The notes: generated by a model from the sequence alone, not told the origin. Shown: positions 15,180 to 24,401, counted from the first letter of the stretch. The stretch is DNA of 64,000 nt from UBA2040 sp963977135 (GCA_963977135.1 CAXBNN010000009.1:1-64000), one strand, 5' to 3'. A program made the numbers and translations.

Positions 15180-15276
15180 AATTTTTAAAGAATCCCTTGT
15201 CGGGCGGAGCCTTTCATTTTTTCTGTTTACCTTTCAGCATTGTAAATCGAATAAGCTTCAATCCATCTCAAACTCA

Positions 15277-16302
15277 AAGAATATAGCGATTATAACTCCA
15301 GGTTTTCCATCGGATGAGAACGATACAACTTGCATTCCTGCGCTTCAATTGTTCGTCCGAGAACTGAGTAAGCAGAATGTTCAGATAACTGTTTTCACAC
15401 TTCATTATCCTTACCGGAATCAGGAATATTTCTGGAACGGAATTACTGTTGTTCCGCTAAACGGAGAAAATAAGTTTCTTCGTCGAAAATTTATGTTTCC
15501 TAAGTTGAAAACAATCTTTGCAGAAAAAGAACAACTGTTGAAATTTGATATTATTCATGCGTTTTGGTTGAATGAAGCCACAAGTTTCGCCATAAAACTG
15601 GGCAAAAAATTGAATATTCCAGTTATTGCAACGGCTATGGGACAGGATGTATTGAAACAAAACGGCTGGTTAAAGAAGATGGATTTTTCATTTTTGTCGG
15701 AAATCATAATGCTTTCAAAATTTCATCAGAACGAAGCAAAGAAAAGTAGTGTCGAAAATTCTAGAGTTATTCACTTTGGAATTGAGGCTTTTCTAGAAAG
15801 TGTACCAAATAAAATCTACGATTTCATAGCCATTGGAAATTTAATTCCTCTGAAGCAATTTGATTATTTTATTGATGTTTTAGCTGAAGTTAAAAAACAA
15901 GCGCCTGGATTTAGAGCTATTGTTATAGGTGATGGAATTGAAAGAAAGGCATTGACCGACCGTATTCAAAAAAATGGGCTCGAAGAGAATATAGAACTTT
16001 GTGGTTTACTTTCATATGCAGATACAATGGAAATGCTGGCTTCGTCCAAAGTTTTAATTCATCCATCCAAATATGAAAGTTTTGGGATGATTTTTATTGA
16101 AGCTCTGAATTTACAAACCCATGTCTTGGCCTCACAAGTTGGGTTAGCAATGGAGGAGGAACAAATTCACAAATTGCAATTTGACGTAAAACATGATGCA
16201 GAATTAGCTTTGAGATTATTGGAACAGCCAAAACCGAAACAGAAAGTTTACGAAATAAAAGAAACAGTAAAAGCTTATCTTGAAATCTACAATCGTTTCT
16301 GA
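15277..16302 (+). CDS. GT4-family glycosyltransferase, start codon unresolved
   Basis: The GT4 fold is complete. The reading frame starts with KNIAIITPGFPSDENDTTC at 15277, the normal beginning of such enzymes, and it ends with a GT4 E-x7-E motif in KYESFGMIFIEAL. But there is no ATG, GTG or TTG in frame before this stretch back into the repeat element at 15179; the first conventional codon downstream is a TTG at 15349, which would remove the first strand of the Rossmann fold. A CTG at 15223 is in frame. The enzyme would transfer a nucleotide-activated sugar. It ends convergently with, and overlaps by 16 bases, the methyltransferase gene at 16287. I set the start at the first codon of the conserved part only. 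Confidence 0.8.
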   Translation, partial: KNIAIITPGFPSDENDTTCIPALQLFVRELSKQNVQITVFTLHYPYRNQEYFWNGITVVPLNGENKFLRRKFMFPKLKTIFAEKEQLLKFDIIHAFWLNEATSFAIKLGKKLNIPVIATAMGQDVLKQNGWLKKMDFSFLSEIIMLSKFHQNEAKKSSVENSRVIHFGIEAFLESVPNKIYDFIAIGNLIPLKQFDYFIDVLAEVKKQAPGFRAIVIGDGIERKALTDRIQKNGLEENIELCGLLSYADTMEMLASSKVLIHPSKYESFGMIFIEALNLQTHVLASQVGLAMEEEQIHKLQFDVKHDAELALRLLEQPKPKQKVYEIKETVKAYLEIYNRF

Positions 16303-17036
16303 ACCATCAACCAAGTAAAAGGTGAGCGCTTTTTAAAAATCTTCAATTTCCATTTTTTCGGTCGATAGAAAATGGAGTATCCAGAAGGCAAATGATTCCA
16401 AATCAAATGATGATAATATTCATTTGCTTGCGGTTCACCAATGTTTTCGAAATAATCAACGGATCTTTCTTGAGCGTCTTTTTGATCTCTTTGATAGTAA
16501 ATTGGACTGTCCAATATGTGAATTTCACCTCGTGTATCGAGCAAACTATCTAGAACATCCCAGAATTCTTTAGTCAATTCAAAGTACTGTATGCTGGCAT
16601 TGAAGGTGATTAAATCAAATGATTTTTCAGGTAAAAGACTCAAATCTGTACAACATACAAAATGCAAATTTTCATTTTGAAAACAACGTGCCGCTTGCTC
16701 TAGCTCTTCTTTTCCTACGTCCAATCCAACAACAAATTCAGGTTTTCCTAACAGTTGATTGGTGAACCAACCGTTGCCACAGCCTATGTCCAAAACTCTG
16801 TGAAATGGCTTCAACTTGGTGTATTTCTGAAATTTTTTAACCGTAAATTGTCTCTTTTTCCATTCTGCAAAATGAGGATGTGTATTTGGCAGAAAGGGTA
16901 ACTTTTTTACGAGATCATCATCCAATAAACGATTTTCCTTTTTGCGCACTTTTAAATAAACTGATTCGAAATCTGTTTTCGCTTGCGTTAAATAATAAAC
17001 GCCATTTTCGCTTTTGGAAAGAAATTCTGGTTTCAT
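16287..17036 (-). CDS. Class I SAM-dependent methyltransferase
   Basis: 249 residues. The SAM motif VLDIGCGNGWFTNQLL (about 87-102) is followed by VVGLDVGKEELEQA and motif II/III-like DLITFNASIQYF. N-terminal ~70 residues contain PFLPNTHPHFAEWK, of the type found in UbiE/lipid or small-molecule methyltransferases. Substrate is unknown. Its start overlaps the stop of the radical SAM gene 17033-18385 by four bases, so the two belong to one operon with 18395-21498. The family usually acts on small molecules in the cytoplasm. Confidence 0.8.
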   Translation of the reverse strand: MKPEFLSKSENGVYYLTQAKTDFESVYLKVRKKENRLLDDDLVKKLPFLPNTHPHFAEWKKRQFTVKKFQKYTKLKPFHRVLDIGCGNGWFTNQLLGKPEFVVGLDVGKEELEQAARCFQNENLHFVCCTDLSLLPEKSFDLITFNASIQYFELTKEFWDVLDSLLDTRGEIHILDSPIYYQRDQKDAQERSVDYFENIGEPQANEYYHHLIWNHLPSGYSIFYRPKKWKLKIFKKRSPFTWLMVQKRL

Positions 17037-18385
17037 TTAGCGTTGATATTCATGAGTAAATAAGACAATTTGGCTTTCAATTTTGGCACCAAAGCATTTG
17101 TTCTTTCCGCTTTCCAACTGTTCATGAGATAACGAATCGAATGGCGATAAAATCGATTGGAGTAAGGCAATTCAATTTGAATTTCTCTGTCTGTGCTTTT
17201 TGACCAATCGCTCGGCAACAGTAACTTGTTTTCAACTTCGGTATACAAACTTGTACCTTTTATGGGATATGCTTTTGTTATCGTCAGATAATTCGGCCGA
17301 CAAGCAACCAGATATTCTTTGGTCAATCGGATATCTTCCTTTGTTTCTCCAGGATAACCAACCATAATAAAAGTTCCTGCTTCCATTCCTAATTCTTGCG
17401 TTCGCAGAATTCTATCTTTCACTTCTTCCAAAGAAACGCGGCGATCCATTTTATCAATAATTTTCTGAGAACCACTTTCGGCACCAATCCAAATTCGGAA
17501 ACAACCCATTTCTTTGAGTTGCATTAACACTTCATCTGGCAATCGTTCAGCTCGCGTAATGCATTCAAAATCGATTTTTAAATTGTGTTTTTTGAACTCA
17601 TCATAGAGTTCGCTTATCCATTTGTGACTAACGGTAAAAACGTCGTCCACAAACCAAAGTGCTTCAACTTGGAACTTATTTTTAAGTTCTAAAATTTCCT
17701 CCACAACCTTATTTGGAGGGTTTCTTCTATAACTTTGACCGTAAACTGCAGTACTACACCATTTGCACGTGTACGGACAGCCTCGTTGCGTGCTAATATT
17801 TGCCGTTCGTTTACCATGATGTTGACCCCAAACTTCGAGGTATTTTTCGAATGGAATGGAATCTCTATCTGGAAAAGGTATGTCTTGAAGTTCTTTAATT
17901 TTTGTTCGTGAAGGAGTTGTAATCACTTTATCTCCAGCAAGAAGAGCAATTCCTTCTATTTCCGAAATATCACCTTTTTGTTCTAATGCGGAAGTTAATT
18001 CCAACATGGTTTGCTCCCCTTCTCCAATTATTGCAAAATCAAAACCTGCGCGTAAATAGTTTTCTGTATTGTAAGTTACGTCGGGTCCACCAACGATTAA
18101 AGAACAGTCAGGAAGATTTTTTTTGATAAATTGAACCAGCTCCAAGACCCTTATTTTGGTCATTAAATTGGTGTAAAACGCAATGATTTTCGGCTGAATT
18201 TCAAGAATATCATTTTGCCATTTTTCCTGTGATGAAAATGTACTGTCCAAAACCGTAACATCCTTCTTCTGTTCTTTTAAGAAACTTGAAATATAAAGTA
18301 AACCCAAAGTCGGGTATGGGCGCATGATTTCCAATTCTTTAGGGTCTTCGGAAAGAAAATAACCATGCGTTAATACAATTTTCAT
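17033..18385 (-). CDS. Radical SAM enzyme with B12-binding-like N-terminus
   Basis: 450 residues. Residues 1-140 resemble a B12-binding domain (LIVGGPDVTYNTENYL, AIIGEGEQTMLEL) but show no DxHxxG motif. Radical SAM motif CPYTCKWC (Cys203, Cys207, Cys210) follows, with WFVDDVF, ECITRAERLP and WIGAESGSQKIID. It is paralogous to the 19169-20590 enzyme and shares its STxRGCP lead-in. The gene overlaps the methyltransferase downstream by four bases and is nine bases from the methyltransferase upstream. The joint operon suggests that the enzymes modify one product. Confidence 0.88.
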   Translation of the reverse strand: MKIVLTHGYFLSEDPKELEIMRPYPTLGLLYISSFLKEQKKDVTVLDSTFSSQEKWQNDILEIQPKIIAFYTNLMTKIRVLELVQFIKKNLPDCSLIVGGPDVTYNTENYLRAGFDFAIIGEGEQTMLELTSALEQKGDISEIEGIALLAGDKVITTPSRTKIKELQDIPFPDRDSIPFEKYLEVWGQHHGKRTANISTQRGCPYTCKWCSTAVYGQSYRRNPPNKVVEEILELKNKFQVEALWFVDDVFTVSHKWISELYDEFKKHNLKIDFECITRAERLPDEVLMQLKEMGCFRIWIGAESGSQKIIDKMDRRVSLEEVKDRILRTQELGMEAGTFIMVGYPGETKEDIRLTKEYLVACRPNYLTITKAYPIKGTSLYTEVENKLLLPSDWSKSTDREIQIELPYSNRFYRHSIRYLMNSWKAERTNALVPKLKAKLSYLLMNINAK

Positions 18386-18394
18386 TGGTACAAT

Positions 18395-19168
18395 TTACTT
18401 CCTTTTCGTCAATTGAATGTAATAATGATCAGCGTAATTCGCTAAAAAGCTGAACGAAAGAAAACGATCTTTGAATGCTAGAATTGAAATTAGCCAGCTT
18501 TTGTTTGAAAACCAATGCGAAAGATAGGAGGGAGGAACTAATAATCCGATAGGTTTTAGTTTTTCGACCTTAAAATTTGAACCAGCTAATTTCTTAATCT
18601 CTTTCGGAGAATAATACCAAGTTTGAATCGTTTCATTTTCTACTGAAACAGAAATTGATTGATAGGTATTTCGTCGGCCGATTTCACTGAATTTTCCTTT
18701 TGCCAATAGGAAAAGATTATCCCAAATACAGTTTTTACCCATAATCAATAGGATAATTTTGGCATCTGCTTTTAAATTTTGATTCGCTTCGAGAAAGAAC
18801 TGCTTTATTTCAGCACTTGAGAGACAATTGAAACCGCCAAAATTTGAGAATATGATATTTTTTCCTCTTAATTCTTCTCGACAATTTTTGATATCCAATT
18901 GTTTGAAATCGATAGATGGAAATTTTGATTTTGAAACCTTGACCATTTCTTGAGAAATATCTGTTGCTAGAATGTGCATTTTACGTTCTTCCCAGCGTGA
19001 AGCATCTTCACCAGTTCCACAATTCAGTTCGAGCACATGACTGTTTTGGGGAAATCTATTTTTATCGATATGTCTCCAAACTGCATTGCGCTGTGCTATT
19101 CCAATGTTTGTATTGGTGAAAGTTTCATCGTAACGAGTGGCGGCTTTGTCAAAAGATTCTTTCTCCAT
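18395..19168 (-). CDS. Class I SAM-dependent methyltransferase
   Basis: 257 residues with the SAM motif VLELNCGTGEDASRW (about 44-58) and the acidic ILATDIS strand; it begins with FDKAATRYDETF, a lead often seen in UbiE/BioC-like methyltransferases that act on small molecules. Cytoplasmic, probably acting on the unknown product of the neighbouring radical SAM enzymes. The start follows directly on the stop of the gene 19169-20590 with no gap, pointing to coupled translation. Confidence 0.8.
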   Translation of the reverse strand: MEKESFDKAATRYDETFTNTNIGIAQRNAVWRHIDKNRFPQNSHVLELNCGTGEDASRWEERKMHILATDISQEMVKVSKSKFPSIDFKQLDIKNCREELRGKNIIFSNFGGFNCLSSAEIKQFFLEANQNLKADAKIILLIMGKNCIWDNLFLLAKGKFSEIGRRNTYQSISVSVENETIQTWYYSPKEIKKLAGSNFKVEKLKPIGLLVPPSYLSHWFSNKSWLISILAFKDRFLSFSFLANYADHYYIQLTKRK

Positions 19169-20590
19169 TTAGCGAATTTTAAATTGGAGATATTTCGCAG
19201 CGATGAGGTTGTAAGGAGCTAAAACTGCATAACGCCATGAAATAAATGAATTCCAGTTCTTCCATTTTTTCATTCCTTGCTGGAAACGAAATTGATGATG
19301 GACGAAACGTTGCAGCGTTTTATAATAGTTTGAATCATAGGTTCCTTTGAACATCAAATCCAAATCATCAGAATCGGTCCAGTTTGATTTTTTACTCAAT
19401 TGACTTTTTACTGTTTCATAAAAAGGAGTTCCAGGCAAAGGATAGGAAACCGAAATACCTATGTCATCAGGCTGGTTTTTACGAACCATTTCGGTGGTTA
19501 ATTTGATATCCTCTTTGGTTTCTCCCAAGTATCCGAATTGTAGAAAATAAGCAACTCGAACACCTTGTTCTTGTAACATCTCTGTTGATTTATTAATTTG
19601 TGCAACAGTCGTTCCTTTGTCCATCGCATCCAATATTTTCTGTGAACCACTTTCGGCGCCTATCCAAACTTCTTCTAAGCCAGAATCGGCTAGTTCACGA
19701 ATGGTTTCGTCTTTCAACAATAAATCTGCTCTACTTTGAATTTTATACTTGAATTTAAGTTTTTTCTCCTGAATCAATTCATTGAAACGTTTCACCCAAC
19801 CGGGTTTTAATCCGAAGATGTCGTCAGTCATCCAAATGTTTTGAACGCCAAATTTGGTAATGAGCATTTCTATTTCTTCAACAACGTTTTCTGGACTTCG
19901 TGCATTGTAGCGATTTCCATAGATAGGTTTAGCACACCAATTGCATTTAAAAGGGCAACCTCTTGTTGTAGAAACGTTTAAGGTAAAAGGAAACTTGCTG
20001 TTTTTCCATATTGATTTATACTTATCGATATCAATAGCACTCCATTTTGCTATCGGAATCACGTCCAAATCATTTAAGTTAAGCCGAGCTTTTGTTTTGG
20101 TGATTTTATCCTCATGGAGAAAGCTAATTCCTTCAATTGTGGATATATCTCCATTCTTTTCGATAGCTTTTAAACATTCCGTTAGCGTGATTTCTGCTTC
20201 ACCATGAATGACAATATCCGCTCCAGAATCATGATACATTTGTGCATGATCTGTAGAATCAGAACTTGATACAATAACTTTGGCTCCGATTTCTTTGGCG
20301 GCGGAAATCATTTCAAAACACGCATGACGCATATTGGTCAAGCACATTTTCGTTAGGTAATTGAAACCATCTTCATAAATCACAACAACACTAGGTTTGT
20401 TTGCCCGGATGTATTCAATACATTGGCTCGGTCCAGAATCTAATGCAACATCATAAAAATCGGATTGAAAACCTTCTTGCTCAATTTTAGCCAATGCAGT
20501 AATCGTCGCCAAAGGTGCATAGGGCGTTTGATTAGCCCATTGTTTTTTATCCAGCTGATAGAAATAACTATGCGTAAGTAATATCTTCAT
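19169..20590 (-). CDS. Radical SAM enzyme with B12-binding-like N-terminus
   Basis: 473 residues. A B12-binding-like N-terminal part (SDFYDVALDSGPS, VVVIYEDGFN, VIHGEAEITLTECL) without a DxHxxG ligand motif is followed by the radical SAM motif CPFKCNWC (Cys212, Cys216, Cys219), WMTDDIFG and WIGAESGSQKILD. It is a paralogue of 17033-18385. Its ATG shares a base with the stop of the nucleotidyltransferase gene (both at 20590). The close packing with methyltransferases and a nucleotidyltransferase suggests a lipid or natural product pathway; the substrate is unknown. Confidence 0.88.
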   Translation of the reverse strand: MKILLTHSYFYQLDKKQWANQTPYAPLATITALAKIEQEGFQSDFYDVALDSGPSQCIEYIRANKPSVVVIYEDGFNYLTKMCLTNMRHACFEMISAAKEIGAKVIVSSSDSTDHAQMYHDSGADIVIHGEAEITLTECLKAIEKNGDISTIEGISFLHEDKITKTKARLNLNDLDVIPIAKWSAIDIDKYKSIWKNSKFPFTLNVSTTRGCPFKCNWCAKPIYGNRYNARSPENVVEEIEMLITKFGVQNIWMTDDIFGLKPGWVKRFNELIQEKKLKFKYKIQSRADLLLKDETIRELADSGLEEVWIGAESGSQKILDAMDKGTTVAQINKSTEMLQEQGVRVAYFLQFGYLGETKEDIKLTTEMVRKNQPDDIGISVSYPLPGTPFYETVKSQLSKKSNWTDSDDLDLMFKGTYDSNYYKTLQRFVHHQFRFQQGMKKWKNWNSFISWRYAVLAPYNLIAAKYLQFKIR

Positions 20591-21498
20591 TACATCGCTT
20601 TCTTTTCTTCCAAAATTGGGAGGTATTCTTTTTGGAAACGAGTTTGAAGTTCTTCAAATTGTTGAAGTACCTTATTTTGAAAATCGTGCGGATGATGTTT
20701 CGAAACGTATGGTCTTGACTTCATTGTTAAATCAAATTTAGATTGATCAAACTCTGAGAATTTTCTCTTCCATCTGTTAAAAGTCAATTGCATAAATTTT
20801 CGATCTAACCACTCGCCAAATCTGTTATCAAGCAAGCGCGTAATGATTTTAGACAAAATCGGTTTTTTAATTTTCGTTTCTTCACTCTTTCTCAAATCCC
20901 TAGTTTTTCGCTCATCTGAAACCCAACTATTTTCTAGGTAAAATTTAGAAAAAATGGAACCTTTTGCTGGAATTAAAGTCGCAATTTCCGTGGCAGTAAA
21001 AAGATTTCTCTCTTCAATTGCAAGATGTTCATTATCAATAAAATAGTTCACGCAAAAAAACTTTCGAGAATTCAATAAGAAGATTTTTTTATAAAGAATA
21101 AGTAAAGTTCTCGCTATCCACAACCTCTGTGCTTTGGTGATGATAAAAAAATCAAAATCGGCTTCATCCATTAAAACTCCTTTTGATAAGGAACCCGAAA
21201 TTCCAACCCCTTCTACATAAGGAAATTTTGATATGAAGTTAGCTACTTTCAAGGCTTTAGGCAACATGTGTTTTGCCTTGGCGTTCCCTTTTTTTCTATT
21301 TTCTATTTTTGAACCTAAATCAAATACAGTATAATATTCTTCATCCTGAAGAACCAAGTTTTGTTCAACTAAGGAGCTAAGTTCAATTTCGATATCCTCT
21401 ATTCCTATGGCAAAAGCAATTTCCTTTTTGGTTAATGGGTAACCAAAAATTTCACTGTATATAAGTTGATTAAGGATTTTTTGCTTTACAGGATTCAC
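20590..21498 (-). CDS. Nucleotidyltransferase-fold protein (operon leader)
   Basis: 302 residues. Residues about 95-120 hold the nucleotidyltransferase signature VGISGSLSKGVLMDEADFD, that is GS-x10-DxD, which binds the NTP metal. The N-terminus (1-60) looks like a winged helix, and the C-terminus is lysine- and arginine-rich. The family includes sugar-, amino-acid- and antibiotic-modifying transferases, so transfer of a nucleotide to a sugar or lipid acceptor is possible; the acceptor is unknown. It is the first gene of the minus-strand radical SAM operon and is divergent from pyrH. Confidence 0.75.
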   Translation of the reverse strand: MNPVKQKILNQLIYSEIFGYPLTKKEIAFAIGIEDIEIELSSLVEQNLVLQDEEYYTVFDLGSKIENRKKGNAKAKHMLPKALKVANFISKFPYVEGVGISGSLSKGVLMDEADFDFFIITKAQRLWIARTLLILYKKIFLLNSRKFFCVNYFIDNEHLAIEERNLFTATEIATLIPAKGSIFSKFYLENSWVSDERKTRDLRKSEETKIKKPILSKIITRLLDNRFGEWLDRKFMQLTFNRWKRKFSEFDQSKFDLTMKSRPYVSKHHPHDFQNKVLQQFEELQTRFQKEYLPILEEKKAM

Positions 21499-21661
21499 TA
21501 AATACTATCTTCTTTTGATATTTAAAAATTGAGCAGAATTGCTAATGTACGGCTTTTATTATTTTGAATTGGCTCATTTTCAAGACTTTTTTGATTATGA
21601 AAGTTAGTTTTGGAACTTGATTAACAGATGTTAAAAAATACCTTTGGTTTCTCGAAGTTGA

Positions 21662-21694
21662 TTGAACGAGGTGTGTTCAAAATTCTTATCTTTG
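21662..21694 (+). promoter_or_regulatory. pyrH-frr promoter
   Basis: TATCTTTG (21687-21694) is a full match to the Bacteroidota -7 box TAnnTTTG, with a TTG -33 box at 21662-21664 after a 22-base spacer. It lies 27 bases before the pyrH start. Confidence 0.7.
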
Positions 21695-21721
21695 GCACGC
21701 TTCTAATAGCTAAAATAAAAC

Positions 21722-22429
21722 ATGAAATACAAGAGAATATTGCTCAAACTAAGTGGCGAATCCTTAATGGGTAACAAGCAGTTCGGCATCGATAATGAAA
21801 GGTTAAGTTCTTACGCTCAACAAATTAAGGAGATACATGCCTTGGGCGTTGAAATTGCTATCGTTATTGGTGGTGGTAATATTTTCAGAGGAGTTCAGGC
21901 CGAAGAAGGAGGTATGGATAGAACGCATGGCGACTATATGGGAATGCTTGCAACCATGATAAACTCTATGGCATTGCAAGCAGCTCTCGAATCAGCAGGT
22001 GTTCATACGAGACTTCAATCGGCTATAGAAATGAAAGAAATAGCAGAACCTTTTGTTAGACGAAGAGCCATGCGCCACCTAGAAAAGGGAAGAGTTGTTA
22101 TTTTTGGAGCTGGAACAGGAAATCCATATTTTACAACGGATTCTGCGGCTTCGTTAAGAGCCATTGAGGTTGATGCAGATGTAATATTGAAAGGTACTCG
22201 CGTTGATGGAATTTATACGGCAGACCCGTTAAAGGATCCAACTGCAACAAAATACGACATGATTAGCTTCGATGATGCTTACAGCAAAGGATTGAAAATA
22301 ATGGATATGACGGCGTTTACATTGTGTAAAGAAAATGATTTGCCAATAATCGTTTTTGATATGGACACGCCTGGTAGATTAAAGCAATTGATGGAAGGAG
22401 AACAGATTGGCACGATTGTTCGGAATTAA
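21722..22429 (+). CDS. pyrH: UMP kinase
   Basis: 235 residues, the usual length. The enzyme phosphorylates UMP to UDP with ATP, in pyrimidine nucleotide synthesis, as a hexamer in the cytoplasm. Typical motifs are RILLKLSGESL at the start, VIGGGNIFRG (about 52-61), and GTGNPYFTTDSAASLRA (about 134-150), with DGIYTADP near 166. It is followed by frr 23 bases downstream, the standard pyrH-frr order of many bacteria. The promoter is at 21662-21694. Confidence 0.97.
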   Translation: MKYKRILLKLSGESLMGNKQFGIDNERLSSYAQQIKEIHALGVEIAIVIGGGNIFRGVQAEEGGMDRTHGDYMGMLATMINSMALQAALESAGVHTRLQSAIEMKEIAEPFVRRRAMRHLEKGRVVIFGAGTGNPYFTTDSAASLRAIEVDADVILKGTRVDGIYTADPLKDPTATKYDMISFDDAYSKGLKIMDMTAFTLCKENDLPIIVFDMDTPGRLKQLMEGEQIGTIVRN

Positions 22430-22452
22430 AAGTTGAATTTGAAAAAATTGTT

Positions 22453-23016
22453 ATGACAGAAGAATTACAAATGATTTATGATGATTTCAAAGCTTCCAAT
22501 GGAAAATCCATGGAGCGGTTGGAAACTGAATTAACAAAAATAAGAGCAGGAAAAGCAACGCCAGGAATGCTGAGCGGGGTAATGGTAGATTATTACGGAT
22601 CGGCTACACCAATTCAACAAACGGCCTCTATAAGTACAATGGATGCAAGAACAATCACTGTTCAACCATTCGAAAAATCAATGTTGGAAGAGATTTCAAA
22701 AGGAATTATCAATGCGAATTTGGGATTTGCCCCTCAAAGCAATGGCGAATCTTTAATCATTAATGTTCCGGCATTAACAGAAGATCGCAGACGTGATTTA
22801 GTGAAAAAAGCAAAAGCAGAGTGTGAGAACATGAAAGTAGCCATTCGAAATCATCGAAAAGATGCACTCGATATGATAAAAGACTTGAAGAACGATGGTC
22901 TTTCTGAGGATTTGGCAAAAGTTGCTGAAGCTGAAGTACAAAGTATTACTGATGCGTACACGAAGAAAATAGATGATCACCTAGAAGTTAAAGAGAAAGA
23001 TATCATGACTATATAG
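22453..23016 (+). CDS. frr: Ribosome recycling factor
   Basis: 187 residues, normal length. With EF-G the protein splits post-termination ribosomes. The opening KSMERLETELTKIRAGKATPG and the middle TVQPFEKSMLEEI are typical of the family, as is the LTEDRRRDLVKKAK helix that begins the second half of domain I. It is co-transcribed with pyrH (23 bases). An intrinsic terminator follows 26 bases after the stop. Confidence 0.97.
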   Translation: MTEELQMIYDDFKASNGKSMERLETELTKIRAGKATPGMLSGVMVDYYGSATPIQQTASISTMDARTITVQPFEKSMLEEISKGIINANLGFAPQSNGESLIINVPALTEDRRRDLVKKAKAECENMKVAIRNHRKDALDMIKDLKNDGLSEDLAKVAEAEVQSITDAYTKKIDDHLEVKEKDIMTI

Positions 23017-23042
23017 ATTCTGAGACTTTAGATATTAGACAA

Positions 23043-23079
23043 AAGACTTAATCCAAATATGGGTTAAGTCTTTTTTTTT
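23043..23079 (+). terminator. Intrinsic terminator of pyrH-frr
   Basis: AAGACTTAATCC (23043-23054) pairs with GGGTTAAGTCTT (23061-23072; one T-G pair) over a six-base loop and runs into nine T residues. It is a strong rho-independent terminator 26 bases after frr. Confidence 0.9.
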
Positions 23080-23090
23080 CCTAATCTGAC

Positions 23091-23125
23091 TAAAGACTAA
23101 AGACTAAAGACTAAAGACTAAAGTC
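23091..23125. repeat. Five tandem 7-bp repeats
   Basis: TAAAGAC is repeated four times, with a fifth copy ending TAAAGTC, between the frr terminator and the stop of the OmpA-type gene. Slippage-prone, no known function. Confidence 0.9.
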
Positions 23126-23138
23126 CAAAATCTAAAAT

Positions 23139-24332
23139 CTATAAAATAACGATTTCTACCCTTCGATTGGCCTGTTCTTCTTCTTTTCTAACTGGATTTG
23201 GGTAAATGGGTCTTGATGCTCCGTAACCTACAGCTTTCATCCTTTTTTTATTAATACCACCGTTGACCAAGTAGATCATAACACGTTTTGCTCGATCTTC
23301 AGACATTTTTTGTCCGCCGGCTGTCGTAGCGTTTGGTTCAAAAACATGTCCCTGAATTTCAATGTTTATTTTTGCGTTTAATCCCATAAATTCTCTCAAT
23401 CGCAAAAGCACTGGTTCGGCACTAGGCAAGAATTCTGTAGTACCGGGTTTGAATTGAATATCTTCCAATTGAACAGATTTTCCTTTCTTCAATTGTTGTA
23501 ATTTGATTTCAATTATCTTTTCTGAATTGGGAGAAACTTCGTCTTTTCTATCCACAAAGAAATAACCTTCAACACTACAAGCGATTGACAATAAACCACT
23601 TCTATTTGGTTGGAATATAAGGTCACTTGCTTTTTCAGTAATCTCGTCGTCTTTGGTTCCGTATAAATGTATTGTTGCTACTACGGGGTCGCCCGTTTCT
23701 ATATCTCTTAATTCGATAGTCGTTGTTGGGCCCGGATTTTCTTCGGTTAAATCTACTAATTTCTTTTTATTGTCGCTTGGTTTGAAAATTTGTTCCACGT
23801 TGTTTGGAACTAATTCCACGTCCATGGTTATTTTCGTTTTTCGAGTTTTTCGGGTGAAAATAACAAAGTGAATTTTATCACCTTTCCTCATGTTTAAAGG
23901 GCGCAATCCATTTTTAATATCACGATTTATCAACCACACAATTGGTGATTCTTCGCGAACCAGCATACGTTTTATTTCTGCTCGACCACTTTCAATGTCT
24001 CCACAAATATCTTTTCCATCCGTTTGAAACACGACTAGATTCAAATCTCCCGATTCTGTTTCAGCTTTCAAGGTGAATTTTCCATCGAACTCAGCAATGA
24101 AAGAAAACCATACTGAGTTTCCTACTTCAAGATCTTTGAGAGCCGCGTATTCTGTGAATTCATCTTTTTTTCCAGCTGTTCCAGGCAGTTCCGTCCGACT
24201 TGTACCAGATTGAAGAATGGGTAAAGCTCCATCGCAATCTGCAATATTATCAGACGTAATCAGTTTACCCTTTCCTGAGGCGCAAGAGAAGGAAATAAGA
24301 ACAATTAACAAGAAATGGGGTAAGTTCCGCAT
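23139..24332 (-). CDS. OmpA-family peptidoglycan-binding lipoprotein
   Basis: About 397 residues from the ATG at 24332, whose signal (MRNLPHFLLIVLISFSCASG) ends at a lipobox-like Cys; a longer start at 24353 gives 404 residues. A central unknown domain (about 35-270) carries repeats with beta character, and the C-terminal ~120 residues form an OmpA-like domain (VQLEDIQFKPGTTEFLPSAE, IEIQGHVF..., MSEDRAKRVMIYLVNGGINK, GYGASRPIYPN, ending ANRRVEIVIL) that should bind peptidoglycan diaminopimelate. The protein likely sits in the outer membrane and tethers it to the wall. The gene is convergent with frr. Confidence 0.85.
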   Translation of the reverse strand: MRNLPHFLLIVLISFSCASGKGKLITSDNIADCDGALPILQSGTSRTELPGTAGKKDEFTEYAALKDLEVGNSVWFSFIAEFDGKFTLKAETESGDLNLVVFQTDGKDICGDIESGRAEIKRMLVREESPIVWLINRDIKNGLRPLNMRKGDKIHFVIFTRKTRKTKITMDVELVPNNVEQIFKPSDNKKKLVDLTEENPGPTTTIELRDIETGDPVVATIHLYGTKDDEITEKASDLIFQPNRSGLLSIACSVEGYFFVDRKDEVSPNSEKIIEIKLQQLKKGKSVQLEDIQFKPGTTEFLPSAEPVLLRLREFMGLNAKINIEIQGHVFEPNATTAGGQKMSEDRAKRVMIYLVNGGINKKRMKAVGYGASRPIYPNPVRKEEEQANRRVEIVIL

Positions 24333-24375
24333 TAAGCTTAATAAAAGTAACATTTAACACTCGAAATAATAAATA

Positions 24376-24383
24376 TACCTTTG
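24376..24383 (+). promoter_or_regulatory. -7 box of the truncated haemoglobin gene
   Basis: TACCTTTG is a full match to TAnnTTTG. Transcription would start about seven bases on, near 24390, so the in-frame TTG at 24381 cannot be the start codon and the ATG at 24402 is used. Confidence 0.6.
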
Positions 24384-24401
24384 CAATTCATTATAAAACA
24401 A

